Source of the DNA: Phyllostachys edulis
Taxonomy: Eukaryota > Streptophyta > Magnoliopsida > Poales > Poaceae
Assembly (NCBI GenBank): GCA_036346405.1
Contig: CM070566.1
Location: 10,884,355-10,948,354 of the forward strand
DNA length: 64,000 nt
Reading direction: 5' to 3'
A program made the position numbers and the translations under genes. The notes below the pieces were generated by a model. That model had not been told where the DNA came from. It was given only the letters and a program-made list of their open reading frames with translations, and did not search any database. Shown piece after piece: positions 37,201 through 48,700 of the stretch; the first letter of the stretch is position 1, and the number at the start of each line of letters is the position of its first letter.

Positions 37201-37440
37201 TTTGTCGTTATGGAACTTCCTCGGTCGAGTCTTGGGCTTGAATTCAAGCTGTGACTCCTTCCTCATTAGTGAGAGTGATAGACCTATTAGCACAGATCTA
37301 TCAGTCCTTGATTCTTGGCTAGCTAGATCCATTCCAAGTATTACATCCAGACCTTGAGAATGCGGGACTATCAAGTCTCGCCATGAAAGACACTCCGGAT
37401 ATCTCCAAGGTAAGATTCGGGCATAGAGAACTAGTTCTCA
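34279..37440 (-). pseudogene. gypsy pol: RT, RNase H, integrase and C-terminal tail
   Basis: Minus-strand order: RT from about 37030 with the QIEELRSKG/KFIT region, MRMCVDYRSLNE (about 36910), MNMMNKVFMEFLDKFVVVFI then DDILVYSK (36690-36600; catalytic IDD); RNase H with VIFHDASRQGLYCVI (about 36190) and KYILPTIDLNLPQRRWLELI (35990-35930); integrase through 35650-34700; tail GPYKILARRGEVAYQLELP, FHVSQLKKCL and a chromodomain-like end WSHHPESEATWE (34644-34330). Pol copies the RNA and inserts the DNA. At least a dozen small frame breaks are present. Because the equivalent breaks in the left copy fall elsewhere, many are probably sequencing errors. Confidence 0.85.
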
Positions 37441-38570
37441 TTTCTCGAGCAGGGAATGAATTATCATAGGGTTATCTAATGAAGAAATAGGTAGCCCATT
37501 TTTGCCCACAAACTTATTGGATACAAAAGAATCTGAAGCTCAGGAATCAAGCAGTAAGCGATCTTTGGTATTGAATTAACAAGGAACGTACCAAGGGCGA
37601 CATCGGTCTTTGCTGAGCTTCCTCTGTTTGTGGCGTGATTCACCGTCCTTCGTGAACGATGATTGGCTTTGGGGTGCTTGGCCGTTGGGCGGTACTCTCG
37701 ATCTCGCTTTGCCGGTGTCATGATCTTTGCTTCTTCGGGCATTTGTTGGAGTAATGCCGATCTCGTTACAATGGTAGCATGTCACACTGCTGCCGATGGA
37801 GTTAGGTTCTTCTGCTTTGGCCTTTCTTGGTGCATTCTTCTGAGCCGGAAGAACTGGGGCGTTGTCTTAGCGTAGAAAGATCGGAATCTACCACGTTGGG
37901 GTGGTGAGGCCGAGCAAGGCGTGGCTTAGGTTGCCCTCGAGTTAAACTTCGGCGGCCTCCTCGCTTGCGGTTCTCCATCTCGGATGTTTGGCCTCTGGCG
38001 AAAGCTTTATTCACTAACTTCTGGAAGTCGGTGTAGTCATTGGAGACCATTTGGGTGAGATCTCATCGTTCAAACCATCCATGAACCTTTCTCGCCTTTC
38101 TTCATCACTAGCCACATCTGTTTGGGCGTGGCGAGCAAGCTGGTTGAACTGTCGGCGGTATTCACCTTGTCGGGTTGCCTTGTCGGAGCGCGTGGAACTC
38201 TTTCTTCTTTAAGGTCATTATCCTCGGGGATATGTGCATGTGGAAAAGCCCGCACAAACTCCTCCCAAGTGATAGTCTGCGCATCGGCATGGGAGATGTT
38301 GTAGTTATCCCACCATTAGATCTTGGGACCACCGAAGTGGTGAGAGGCAAACAGGACTCTCTCACGGTCGATACTGCTTGCAATATCCAACTTCTTTCCG
38401 ATAGCGGATCCGATCATCGGCATCCATCGACTCTGTCTTCTTTGGAGAAGGTCGATGGTATGCGCATAAAATCCGCCATGGTCAATCTCTGCGTAGGTGG
38501 CGGTGGTGGTGCCGTCCGAGCATTGCTGCACATTCGCACACTGTTGAGAGGCGAGCTAGGAGACTAATCG
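37441..38570 (-). pseudogene. gypsy gag with zinc knuckle, and aspartic protease
   Basis: Minus strand: gag core at 38530-37980 (DLKKKEFHALRQGN, then ASDEERRERFMDGL after frame correction, VSNDYTDFQKLVNKAFARGQ), zinc knuckle start TCYHCNEIG (about 37780), then protease GTFLVNS (about 37590) with the active-site word read as L-L-D-S-stop-A-S (about 37552) and SFVSNKFVGKNGLPISSL (37530-37480). In the family the active site is D-S/T-G; the glycine codon GGA is read here as TGA. Gag forms the particle and protease processes it. Frames shift repeatedly. Confidence 0.75.
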
Positions 38571-39340
38571 AGATGATTCTCGTTTTCCATCATCTGGCGC
38601 CAATCCGGTCCTTCAATGGTGGCGGTGGTGGTTCTTTGTCTGGGATCCTCCTGGTAATCCGCGTTTTTCGTTGCCCGACCTCGGACCTTTGCCCTTCTTG
38701 CGATGCGGTTGGTCACCATCTGCTAGAACTCCAAAGATTTAGGAGAGATAGGCAGATAGGAAGTTCTAAAGGGGTAAATTCTAATAGCCCAAGAACACAA
38801 AAGAGCACACAAGACAAAGAGTAGATTTTCCAAAAAGTTCCTTTATTAATTCATTTTATTCAAAGATTATGGCTACCACAAATAAGATAGTAGCTCATAA
38901 TTCGCAACTAAAGATCGAGCTAAAAGGGAAGATAACTACTATGGGGTACTAGGGGTATAATCCGGCTCACTGGAGCTAGCCTCGCCGGCCTTGTAGCTAG
39001 CTAGCTCATGATTCACGGTCTTGACTTCTCCTCTGCCTCCTGTGATGCATTACGAGAAGTAAGCAAGTCATTCAAGGTGTTCCCATAGGCGTAGTCAAAG
39101 CCTTCGCCCGAGATCCACAGTGCGTCGGCTCGGGGAATCTTCGTCTCTAGCGGAGTTGAAAATCTTGTCGAGTCGGTCGGAATGTGCATCGGGTAGTAAT
39201 GAAACCGGTGCCATGAAAGCGATGATCGTAGGTGTAGCGAAGATGGCGGATTGCCTCTCTTGCCGCATCCATGAAGGCCATCATCAAAGGTATCATGGGA
39301 TCGGAGCGTCAAAGACGTGGAAGACGGTGTCCGGTGCAAG
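38571..39340 (-). other. gypsy 5' leader / start of gag
   Basis: Between the truncated 5' LTR and recognisable gag. A minus-strand frame of 108 codons at 39339-39013 starts MHRTPSSTSL but has no recognisable domain; it could be the gag N-terminus. No primer binding site complementary to a tRNA 3' end is seen next to the LTR edge at 39340. Confidence 0.5.
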
Positions 39341-40942
39341 ATTTTATTTAACTAGAAAATAATTTTATTTTATTTAACTAGAAAATAATTTTCTCGATTT
39401 TAGCAATTGGAATCATTCAATTTGGAGTTAGGGTTCAAAAGATATGGATTTCTGAAATTTACATCCTAAATTTGTAGTTTGAATCATTTCAAATTCAAAC
39501 AGACAGTTTAAACTTACTCTAAATTAAATAATTATATTTTACTTAGCTAGATATTAATTTTATAAAATTTTAGAAATTGGAATCACCTAATTTGGAGTTA
39601 AGAAACAAAAGATATGAATTTTATAAATTTAAAGCCTAAATCGCAATTTAATCCATTTTCTCTAATTATTTTTCTAAAGGAAATCTAATTATTGCATAAT
39701 GCTTGACATTATCCTTGAGGTTTTCGATTTAAATTAAATCGACATGTGGGGCCTCGTGTCGTGACACTACCTACGTGGACTTAGTCCACGAGCCTTAGCG
39801 CGCGCGAGGTGGCGTGATGTGGCGCGTTCGCGTTGGCGTGGGCGCCACATAGCGTGAGGTGGCGCCACGGTGGCGCCTGCTATACCATGTATTTGCACGG
39901 CCAGCTACGGCCGGCGTCGGGACGAGGGTCGCCACTACGATCTTGCGGCGAAGCGGCGAGTGTCGCGCTAGAAGAGAGAGCAGCGAGTCAAGTCGCTCGC
40001 CACCCACGAGAGAAGGAGCGGAGGTGGCCGTGGCGAGTGCAGAGTTGATGGCGAAAGCGGCGCTCTGGTACTCGGCGATGGCGTAAAGCGCCAGCCAGCG
40101 AGGTCGCGGCGTTGAAGATGGTGGCGGTGGCGAGACCCGGAGTCGACGGCGGCGGCAAATCAAGCTCAAGGCTTGGGACCGTGGCGAGAATTTTCGATTC
40201 CGGCGAGCACCACGCGGCGAAGTGGGTGAGGCGTCGGGACCGGTGAAGAGGGGCATCCGGGTGCCTTTTATAGGGGCCGGGAGCTCAGGCGGCGTGGAGG
40301 AGGTGGAGGTCGTCTTGGCGCCATTAAAGATTAAGCGCCCGCGTCGCGAAAAGAAAAGGATCGGGATACGTGGCGGGCGGACGCTGGTTGTGCTGCCTTG
40401 CGCAGAGGCATGGCGGTTGGAGCGGCAGATTGGCTCATTCGCCGTCGTGAAAATAAGCGGTGGCGGCTTTGACCTCATGAGCGAAAGCGAGGAAGGGGCG
40501 GGTTCTTGAGGCCAGGCGTCGGCGAGGAGAAGGGGCCAGCAGGGCACAGGCGTCTTGTGCTGGATTTAGATCCAATGGTTGGCGGCCTTGCAGGTTAATG
40601 GGCGGAAAGAGGCGTGGCAGGCTGGTCCAAGCCATGATGTGGTCGGCCCAAACTACGCTTTAGGATTTTAATTGATTTGCGATTTAAAATAACCAGATTA
40701 ATTCATTTAGGCTCTAGAAATTAGCGAGATTAATCCCAAAAATTCTAGGAAAAATCACATAAGTTCTTAGAATTGTTTTGGACTTAAATAAAATTATTCC
40801 AAGTTAAAGTTGACAATAGATTTTGAGATTTAATTAGTTTTGGCTCTAAGCAATTTAAAGAAATGTTTTTAAAATTTCAGAAAATTCACAAATTCAAATA
40901 AGTTTTAAAATTTAACCAAATTTGAAATTTTGGGCTGTTACA
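39341..40942 (-). mobile_element. Truncated 5' LTR of the gypsy element
   Basis: Starts TGTAACAGCCC at 40942 and follows the 3' LTR for about 1.6 kb, then stops abruptly at 39341 where a 28-bp AT-rich word (ttttatttaactagaaaata and flanks) is tandemly doubled. The distal half of the LTR and the primer binding site are absent. Confidence 0.8.
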
Positions 40943-43628
40943 ACCCACTACTCACTCCCTGCCATCTCGCTTGAGCATAAAACAATTTTGGGTTCAACCA
41001 GGCCAGAGGACCACCCCAGTCCTGGCACAACAAATTTTAGTCTTGGCGACAGATCAGATCTTGTGGCAACACATGCCACGCTCCGCGTTACATGACAACG
41101 CAGTCGTGACAACACATGCCACAAATCATGTGCGCTGGGGCAAATTAACATTATTGAATCATGATTGAGACCATCGCAAGCTAAAGCAAGGCTAAGCAAT
41201 ATATGCACCCAAGGTTGGTATACAAGAATGTCCAACTAAAATAGCCCATCCTACGGATGTCTAAGGATACATGTCAACATGTCTTTTGCAAATTAACAAG
41301 GAGGCATAAAGACGAGTAGGTAATTAACTAGGCCCGAAACCATTTTTATACAGCTAGCCATGCAAGTTTATATCAAAACAAGATACTTTTGTAAAATGGG
41401 TTCAAAATGATCAAAGGTCCACAACTTGCCTTCGACACGAGTTGACGAGCTTCTAAGAAGGTAGCCGGATCCACGAACTCCTCAATGAAACCGGAATCTA
41501 CACGTTTGAAAAGAAACCAAATGAATAAAGCAACTCCAAGTAAAAAACCGAAAAGAACTTAACTAGAACCAAAGGAAAAGAGGTCCACTGAGAGGGAGGT
41601 CCAAACGAAAGAGAGGTCCAATCCCAAGGAGATCCGAACCAGAGGAGCATAGAAAGCTCACCAGAACAGAGAGAGCTCGAAGGAGAGGGTTGAGTGAAGA
41701 ACAAAGAGGAAGTGGGTGCTCCTTGGTGCTCCATTTGAAGGGGAAGGAGGAAGGAACACCACCTAGATGGAGTGATAGGGTTCGAGGCAGTGTGGCAAAG
41801 GTACACTGCTAGCAGGCAAGGGAGGGGACTGGAGTAGGTATAGGAGGAGATAAGAGAATGAAAAGGTCAAGGTGGTGGCAGTAGCATTTAATGCACGCAA
41901 ACTTTTGTGACAGCAATGACACGACAAGAGGAGGAAAAAGGTGAGCAAGGTACTGATAGGTGGGCCAGTCAAAACTCCTGGGGAGGAGGTCCTGAGGAGG
42001 GGGTCCTGAGGAGGAGGTCCCCAGTAGGAGGTCCTAACCAAAAGGGATGGTCATGACCCAACGAGGGTTGTCTTTGCAAAAAGACCTAGGGGTGGTCTTT
42101 GCAAAAAGACCGAAAGGGAGGTCGTGACCAACGGGGGAGGTCTTGACCACGAGGGTGGCCTTTGTAAAAGGGGAGGTCATGACCAACAGGGAGGTCGTGA
42201 CCCAAGAGGGCGGTCTTGGCAAAAGACCAAGAGGGCAAGGAGGTCCCGAGGACGAGGAGAAGGTCCTAAGGACAAGGAGGTCTGAACCAAAGGGGAGATC
42301 CAAACGGGAAGGTGGTCTGAACCAAAGGTGAGGTCCAAACGAGAGGAGGTCCAACGGAGGAGATCCAAAGGGAAGGAGGTCCAACGGAGGATATCCAAAG
42401 GGGAAGGAGGTCCAATGGAGGAGATCCAAAGGGGGAGGAGGTCCAACGGAGGAGATCCAAAGCGGGAGGAGGTCCTGAGGACAAGGAAGTCCTGACCAAA
42501 GGGAAGGTCATGGCCAAGAGGAGGTCGTGACCAAAGGGAAGGTCTAAACCGAAGGGGTAGTCTTAAACTAGAAGGGTGGTCTAAACCAACAGAGAGGTTA
42601 CCAACAGAGATGTCTAAACCCAAAGGGCAGGTCTAAACCAACAGAGATGTATAAACCCAAAGGGGAGGTCTAAACCAACAGAGAGGCCTAAACCCAAAGG
42701 GGAGGTCTAAACCAACAGAGAGGCCTAAACCCAAAGGGGAGGTCGCGAGTCAAAAGGGAGGTCTTGGCCCAAGTGGTGGTCGTAACCCAAAGGAGGTGGT
42801 CGTGACTAGGAGGATGGCCTTTGTAAAGACAAGGAGGGTGGTCTTTGCAAAAAGACGGAGAGGAGGTGGCCTTGACCAAAAAGGGAGGTCCTGACTAGCA
42901 AGGGTGGTCTTGACCAGAAGAGTGGTCTTTGCAGAAAGACCAAGGGGGTGGTTTTTGCAAAAAGACCAAAAGGTGCTGAGGACAAGGAGATCCTAAAGAC
43001 AAGGAAAGATCTATGGCGAGCGCGAGGCGTCAATTTTGATCAGGCGGTCAGTTAAAATGAGCGTTCGGATCGAGAACCTTTGCATCTCAATCGGGCCGTC
43101 CAAAATAAATCTAACGATCCTCGAGAGGGAAGAGCGCGGGCTACGCGAAACGAAATGAGAGGTCTGGACTCGAGGGGAGGTCCAAACAAAATGGAGGAGA
43201 TCCAAAGGAGGTCTTGACGATCAAGATGAAATCCAAGGAGGTCTTGACGGTCAAAATCAAATCAAAGGAGGTCTTGACGGTCAAGATGAAACCAAAGGAG
43301 GTCCTGACCGAAGGGAGGTCTGGACACAAGGGGAGGTCCAAACGCAAGGGAGGTCTGGACACGAGGGTATGTCCAAACAAGAGAGAGGTCTGGACCAAAG
43401 AGGAGGAGGGCCGAGGGGAAAGCAGGACGAGCAAAGAAGGGGAGAGACAACACCAAAGCTCAAACAACTCCAAATAAACCAAACTTTTGGATTAGTTGAA
43501 GTTTGATTTAGTCATTTTAAATGCTCTAATTCAAAAAATCTCAAGTTAAGCTTTAAAGCTTCAACAAAACCAAATGGTTCTTTTTATTTTGAAAATTTTC
43601 AAAAAGGCTGGACATTTGGGACGTTTCA
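40943..43628 (-). mobile_element. Older solo LTR, 5' part (continues at 31066)
   Basis: Minus strand from TGAAACGTCCCAAATG at 43628. Its start (GGAACC/AAGAACCATTTGGTTTTGTT) and the block 41480-41220 match the plus-strand solo LTR at 12717 and 14270-14490, for example GCATGGCTAG and TGCCTCCTTGTTAATTTG. The middle 41560-43440 is occupied by a GAGGTC-rich minisatellite not found in the relative. No coding sequence. Confidence 0.75.
41990..43410 (+). repeat. GAGGTC minisatellite with 31-bp and 37-bp higher-order units
   Basis: About 1.4 kb built from ggaggtc words. At 42335-42480 a unit of about 31 bp (ggaggtccaacggaggatat, ccaaaggggaa) repeats four to five times; at 42605-42750 a unit of 37 bp (aggtctaaaccaacagagag, gcctaaacccaaagggg) repeats about four times; at 43205-43330 the word ggaggtcttgacggtcaa repeats. 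Long frames seen across it, such as the minus-strand SPPLDLLPFG repeats, are by-products of the repeat. Confidence 0.85.
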
Positions 43629-43805
43629 TCGGTGGTGCGAGGGAGGACTGGAGGAGCTAGAGCCGACAGCGTGAGGGAGGCGTGGCTCCAGCATGGAGGA
43701 CGCTTTGGGTGGCAGCGACGCTCGAGTGGGGAGGGGAACAAGCGAGAGTGGAGTCGAACAGGCAAGTGACGAGAATAAGGGCATAAACCCTAGTGGTTCG
43801 CCTCC
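43629..43805. other. Short stretch between older LTR and CACTA
   Basis: GC-rich sequence without a recognisable gene; possibly the continuation of the MULE beyond the solo LTR. Confidence 0.3.
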
Positions 43806-44329
43806 TTATAAAGGGATAGCACAGACGGTTCTATAATGGAACCGTCTGTGATAAGTAATCACAGACGGTCCTATTATAGAACCGTATGTGATATGGCCCA
43901 TATCACAGACGGAATAGGACCGTCTGTGATATGGGCCATATCACAGATGGTCCTATGATGGAACCGTCTGTGATGCCTTATCACAGAACCGTCTGTGATG
44001 TCTTATCACGAGCGGTTCTACTTGGGAACCGCCTCGTGCTATGGTAGTTCATTCTATTTGTCCACATGAACCTGGTGACAAGTACCTGGTGATAAGTCCA
44101 TAACACAACTCTAAATCATTTGACTGAAAATTCATTTGACTTCAAAAATTCATATCTAATTCAACACAACTCCAAATTAAGTGAAACCAATTTTGATACT
44201 CCACATTACAATGGATTCCACATTGACATCAATATCAGAGATGACAAGTCCATAACACATTAACACATGACAATTCTACGTTGACATCAAAATAAGAGAT
44301 TACAAGCCCATAACACATGGCAAGTTCAT

Positions 44330-47300
44330 ATTGACATGTCTCATGTTATGGAATAAATTTTTAATTAAAATATTACCCTTCATGATGATCGACGCGCATA
44401 TAGCTAGCTTCCTCATTGGGTTCTTCCTCGAGCCTGATGCCATCTTCGAAAGGAGACAACTCATCAAATTGATTGTACTCTTCCTCATGGACGACATTCT
44501 CAACTTCGACAATCCTTCTTTTTCCATGAAGAACTACATGGCGGTTCTTATTTGCTGGGTCTGTTACATAAAAAACTTGAACAACTTACTTAGCAAGTAC
44601 GAATGGTTTATCCTTGTATCCGACATGTTTGAGGTCCACAGTAGTGACGCCGTACTTATCGACCTTCACACCCTGCGGAAGTTTAACCCAATGGCATTGA
44701 AACAGGGGGGTCTTGAAAAGTACGTAGTCGAGCTCCCAAATCTCCTCTACGAACCCATAGTAGGAGTTCAACCTATGTGGCCCGGCGGTATTGAACTGCT
44801 CATGAAACGCATCTATCCGGACACATTTGTTATGGATTTGTGCTCTTCCTATCACGGTATGTCAGATAGAATGTGTACCCATTTATGTCGTATCCTTGCC
44901 ATGTCACAATTGTAAATTTTGGCCCTTTTGCCAACCATAGTAGCGTATCATCACTTGATAACCTCCTAGTGAATCGCACCTTTAACCATTCGTTGAACCG
45001 ACGGTTGTGCTCTCTCGTGATCCAAACCTCCGATTGGTCTGGATTCTGTTGGTGTATCATATCTTTGTGCTCATCGATGTACGGAGACACTTGGGTCATA
45101 TGTTGTAAGACCGTGAAATAGGCTTGAGCGTACGTATCTAGATCGGGATTGATTGATTTCCTTACGATGGTCCCGATACCTTCCAGTCTCCCCTCATGAT
45201 GAGATAGAGGCACACCTATCTGTTCCACCTGAGCCATGTAGTCGACGCAGAACTCAATGACCTCTTTGGTTGCATAACCTTCGATGATGTTGCCCTCCAG
45301 TCGAGATCGATTTCGTACGTAGGACTTGAGAATTCCCATGTACCTCTCGAACGGGTACATATGATGTAGGAACACATGGCCGCATATCTTTATCTCTTTC
45401 ACAAGGTGAACAATGAGATGGACCATGATATCGAGAAATGACGGAGGGAAATATATCTCAAGATGATATAGAGTCATCACCACCTCGGCCTGCAAAGCAT
45501 CTAGTCCTTCGGGATCGATGACCTTCTGAGCAATTGAGTTAAAGAAATAACACAGCCTCAAGATTGCCACTCGGACTTTGTTCGGCAAGATACTCCAAAT
45601 TGTAACAGGAAGCATTTATGTCATCAGCACATGACAATCATGGGACTTCATACCAATTAATTTCAAATCTTCAATGGAAACAAGTTTCTTAATGCTGGCA
45701 GAGTAACCAGACGGAACTTTCACACCATGCAAGCTCTAGCACAGTTCATTTCTCTTAGCCTTGGAGAGAGTATAGTAAGCGGGGGGAAGGTACGTTCATC
45801 CTTTGTCGGTCTCTTTCGGTGCTAACTCGGTCCTTATGTTCATATCAACCAGGTTACACCGTGCATTAACATCATCCTTTGTTTTGCCACTAATGTTCAG
45901 TAAGAGACCAATGAAGCTATCACATACATTCTTCTCCACGTGCATGATGTTGATGCAGTGGCGAACTTCTAAGTGCTCCCAATAAGGCTAGTCCCAAAAA
46001 AATTGGCCGCTTCTTGCAGATGTTCTTCTGACGGGTCCTTAATTTATATCCCTTCCCAAGCACAACATCGATATCCTTAACCATATCATAGACCTCTCCC
46101 TCTAAAAGCCCTTGGAGCTGAACCGTCTCCCTTATTTTCGTCGAATTGTTTCTTCATCTTGCGGTATGGGTGAATCCTGGGAAGGAACATACGGTGACGC
46201 ATATACACAATTTTGCGCGAGTTTCTTAGCCATACACTCTCCGTACCATCTAAGCAGTGCGGACAAGCTTTCGCTCCTTTTGTACTGAAGCCCAACATGT
46301 TACCAAGGGCAGGAAAATCATTGATGGTGCAGAACAACATAGCGTGTAAAGTGAAGTTCTCTCGTTTGTATGTATCCCATACTTGTACCCCTACGTTCCA
46401 CAATGTCACAAGATCTTCCAGCAATGGTGCTAGGTACACACCAATATCATTCCTAGGTTGCTTCAGCCTTTGGATAAGTAGTGACATCAAAATATATACA
46501 CTTCATACACAACCAAGGAGGAAGGTTGTACATACATAGATTCACGGGCAGGTGCTATATCGGTGCTCAAGTTACCGAAAGGATTCATTCCATCTGTACT
46601 CAACCCTAACCTTATGTTCCTCGGTTACGCACGAACTCTTGAAGTCGAGCGAAGTTTCTCCTTTAGGCGAGAATCGGTAGGGTGTCTTAGCTTTCCATAT
46701 TTCTTCGCTCCTCAGGAGTGCCAGCGAGCAATCTTGCCTCCTTTGGGTTCGCAAATAAACGCTTTAAACGTGGTATCACAGGCAGATACCACAACATCTT
46801 AGCAGGAGGTCCTTACTTCACCTTAGCAGTATTTTTACGCTTGTATCGGGATGCTTTGCACACGGGACATACATGCATGTCTGCATACTCTTTACGGTAG
46901 AGGATACAATCGTTCGGGTATGCATGTATTCTTTATACTTCCATTCCTAATGGACAAAGAACCTTCTTGGCTTGGTAGGTAGTGCTGGGCAACACGTTTC
47001 CCTCCGAAAGGATGTTCGCCAGGAGACCTAACAACACCATGAAACTTTTGTCGGACCAACCATTGCTTGCCTTCAATTTCAGCAGTTCTAGCACGGTTGA
47101 CAACTTTGTGTATTCCGGCTTGCAGCCAGGGAACAAAGGTTTCCGCAAGTCCTCCATTAAACCCTCGAATTGACAAAACTCTCTCTCACTGTAGTTCCCT
47201 TCTGCATCGCGTCGTCATTATTAACTTCCTGAATAATCTACTCTTCACCATGACTGGTCCAACATGTATACTCTTTTTTGAAACCCCTTCGAATCAAGTG

Positions 47301-47490
47301 CGCTTCGATCTGCGCCGGGTTGTCAAACATCTTCACATTACCACAATCAATGCATGGACAGTACATAAATTTTATCCCCTTCTTCAACATATCCTGCATG
47401 GCGGCTCTTCTAAAAGCAAACCGCCATTAATGTACTCTTCACTCTACACTGTTACGCACAGTACATCGATTCGGTCCATCTCGCTATGCA
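44330..47490 (-). pseudogene. CACTA transposase (Transpos_assoc, Tnp2, DUF4218, DUF4216), interrupted
   Basis: Domains in order on the minus strand: Transpos_assoc at 47480-47240 (MDRID start, CPCIDCGNVKMF, EAHLIRRGFKKEYTCW, SHGEE); Tnp2 at 47160-45700 (LEDLVTLWNVGVQVWDTYKR, CTINDFPALGNMLGFSTKG, ACPHCLDGT); DUF4218 at 45615-45170 (LYHLEIYFPPSFLDIMVHLI, MYPFERYMGILKSYVRNRSR); DUF4216 at 44855-44586 (YYGFVEEIWELDY, CHWVKL). This is the standard TNP2-type CACTA transposase. The catalytic gene is broken by stops and shifts (after SHGEE, near 46090 and 45615), so it is not functional as read, though DUF4218 is open for 261 codons. Confidence 0.85.
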
Positions 47491-47636
47491 CGTAACAAAT
47501 TAGTGTTAAATTAGATTAATAGACCGCAAGTACACTAATTAGTGATTAACCTAGAGCAAATATAAAGGGTTACAGATCGTTACCCTCGGAGCTCACGTCG
47601 AAAATCCGAAATATCCCACGAGATCCTACTCCCTTT

Positions 47637-47890
47637 CTTCCTAATCTCCTTCTCCTCCCTTCTTCCCTCCTTCCTCTCTGATGCTCTCTAAGGTGGCGCA
47701 ATGGGGGAGGAGGTAGCAGGGTGGCGGCTCAAATGGGAATTAGCAGGGGGGGGGTCCTCTCTTTAGCTTCCTCCTTTCATTCTCCTCCCAGCCTCCTTCC
47801 TTCCCTTCCGTTTCCTCTCTAAGGTGGCGCAATGGGGAGGAGGCAGCAGGGGTGGCGACTCAAATGGGAATGGGTAGGGGGGTCTGTCGG
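47637..47890. repeat. 131-bp tandem duplication upstream of the CACTA transposase
   Basis: The word aaggtggcgcaatggg at 47690 returns at 47821, with matching CT-rich sequence before and ctcaaatgggaat after each. Two units, small differences (a G run of nine in the first). Confidence 0.75.
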
Positions 47891-48140
47891 GCTAGGTCTA
47901 TATGATGCCTGCATATCACAGACGGTTCTTATTACGAACGGTCTATGATATGGGACTATCACAGACGGTTTTTAAATAGAACCGTCATGATACTTCACAG
48001 ACGGTTCTATTTAAAAACCATTGTGATAGTGCCATATCACATACGGTTCCAAAAGAACCGTCTGTGATAATTTCATCACAAATGGTTCCAAAGGAACTTT
48101 CTGTGATGAGGCGTCTGCTATAGCCTATTTTGTAGTAGTG

Positions 48141-48420
48141 ATAGTAATACTACTAACACGCTCTAAGGGCAGGCATGTCCAGTAGTAGAGGCGACTCCTG
48201 TCTATATAACCCTCCATGTCATCTAGAGACAAGAGTAAAGACAACTTGTACAATAGTTTGTCTATTAATTTTGTTTCTATTGGACCTCATAATCTTTTAA
48301 TTGTTGCATGAAAAAAGTGTTTGTTATAGACAACAACTTATACAATAGTGTTTTGTGCTATCTATATGCCTGTCTCTTCATAAAGATACAACTGCATTCT
48401 CTCTATCTCCCTTATTAGCA
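48141..48420. other. Unassigned sequence between CACTA and PGG pseudogene
   Basis: AT-rich. It contains agggcaggcatgtccagtag and ttgttatagacaacaactta, words reminiscent of a grass MITE, but I could not pair ends. No gene. Confidence 0.3.
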
Positions 48421-48700
48421 AAAATCATACATGAAAAAACTTATAAACGACTGGCATCATATCATTGTATATGCCCTAGTCGGAAAAAAGAGCTAAGCGC
48501 TGCGCCAACTTGTTAAAGTGGATCACAAGATCAATAACGGTAAAACACTTATAACCAAAAACAGCTAAAAAAATTATAACATTGAGCGAGCGGGTTGGAG
48601 TGCAAGTCTTTGGCGAGCGGATCTTGCCTCACGATCGGCTTTGCCCTCCTTTTAAGTGATTGTGCCATAGAAACCTCTAGATTGTGTGCGACGACGCTAC

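Larger units (their letters stand above)
31067..40942 (-). mobile_element. Ty3/gypsy LTR retrotransposon, nearly complete, in an older LTR
   Basis: Minus-strand element of 9.9 kb flanked by the direct repeat ACCCA at 31062-31066 and 40943-40947, a 5-bp target duplication. It has a truncated 5' LTR (40942-39341), a gag region, protease, RT, RNase H and integrase in gypsy order, a polypurine tract (34282-34267) and a full 3' LTR (34266-31067) starting TGTAACAGCCC. The 5' LTR lacks its last 1.6 kb and no primer binding site is visible, so as assembled it could not start reverse transcription. The host sequence is an older solo LTR of a related family. The AT-rich parts of the two LTRs are nearly identical, suggesting a recent insertion. 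Confidence 0.85.
43806..48140 (-). mobile_element. CACTA (En/Spm) element with transposase; left end damaged
   Basis: On the minus strand the element starts CACTACTACAAAATAGGC at 48140. Both ends hold subterminal hairpins of tcacagacggttc / gaaccgtctgtga: at least five at 43818-44036 and five at 47913-48117. At the low-coordinate end only a degraded version (tataaagggatagcacagac, about 43806) of the terminal repeat is left. Between lie transposase domains on the minus strand. CACTA elements move by cut-and-paste and make 3-bp duplications; none can be verified here. Confidence 0.85.

Noticed and set aside
41498..43482. Long frames with repeated SPPLDLLPFG-like peptides
   Set aside because: They are translations of the GAGGTC minisatellite and occur in several frames; not a repeat protein.
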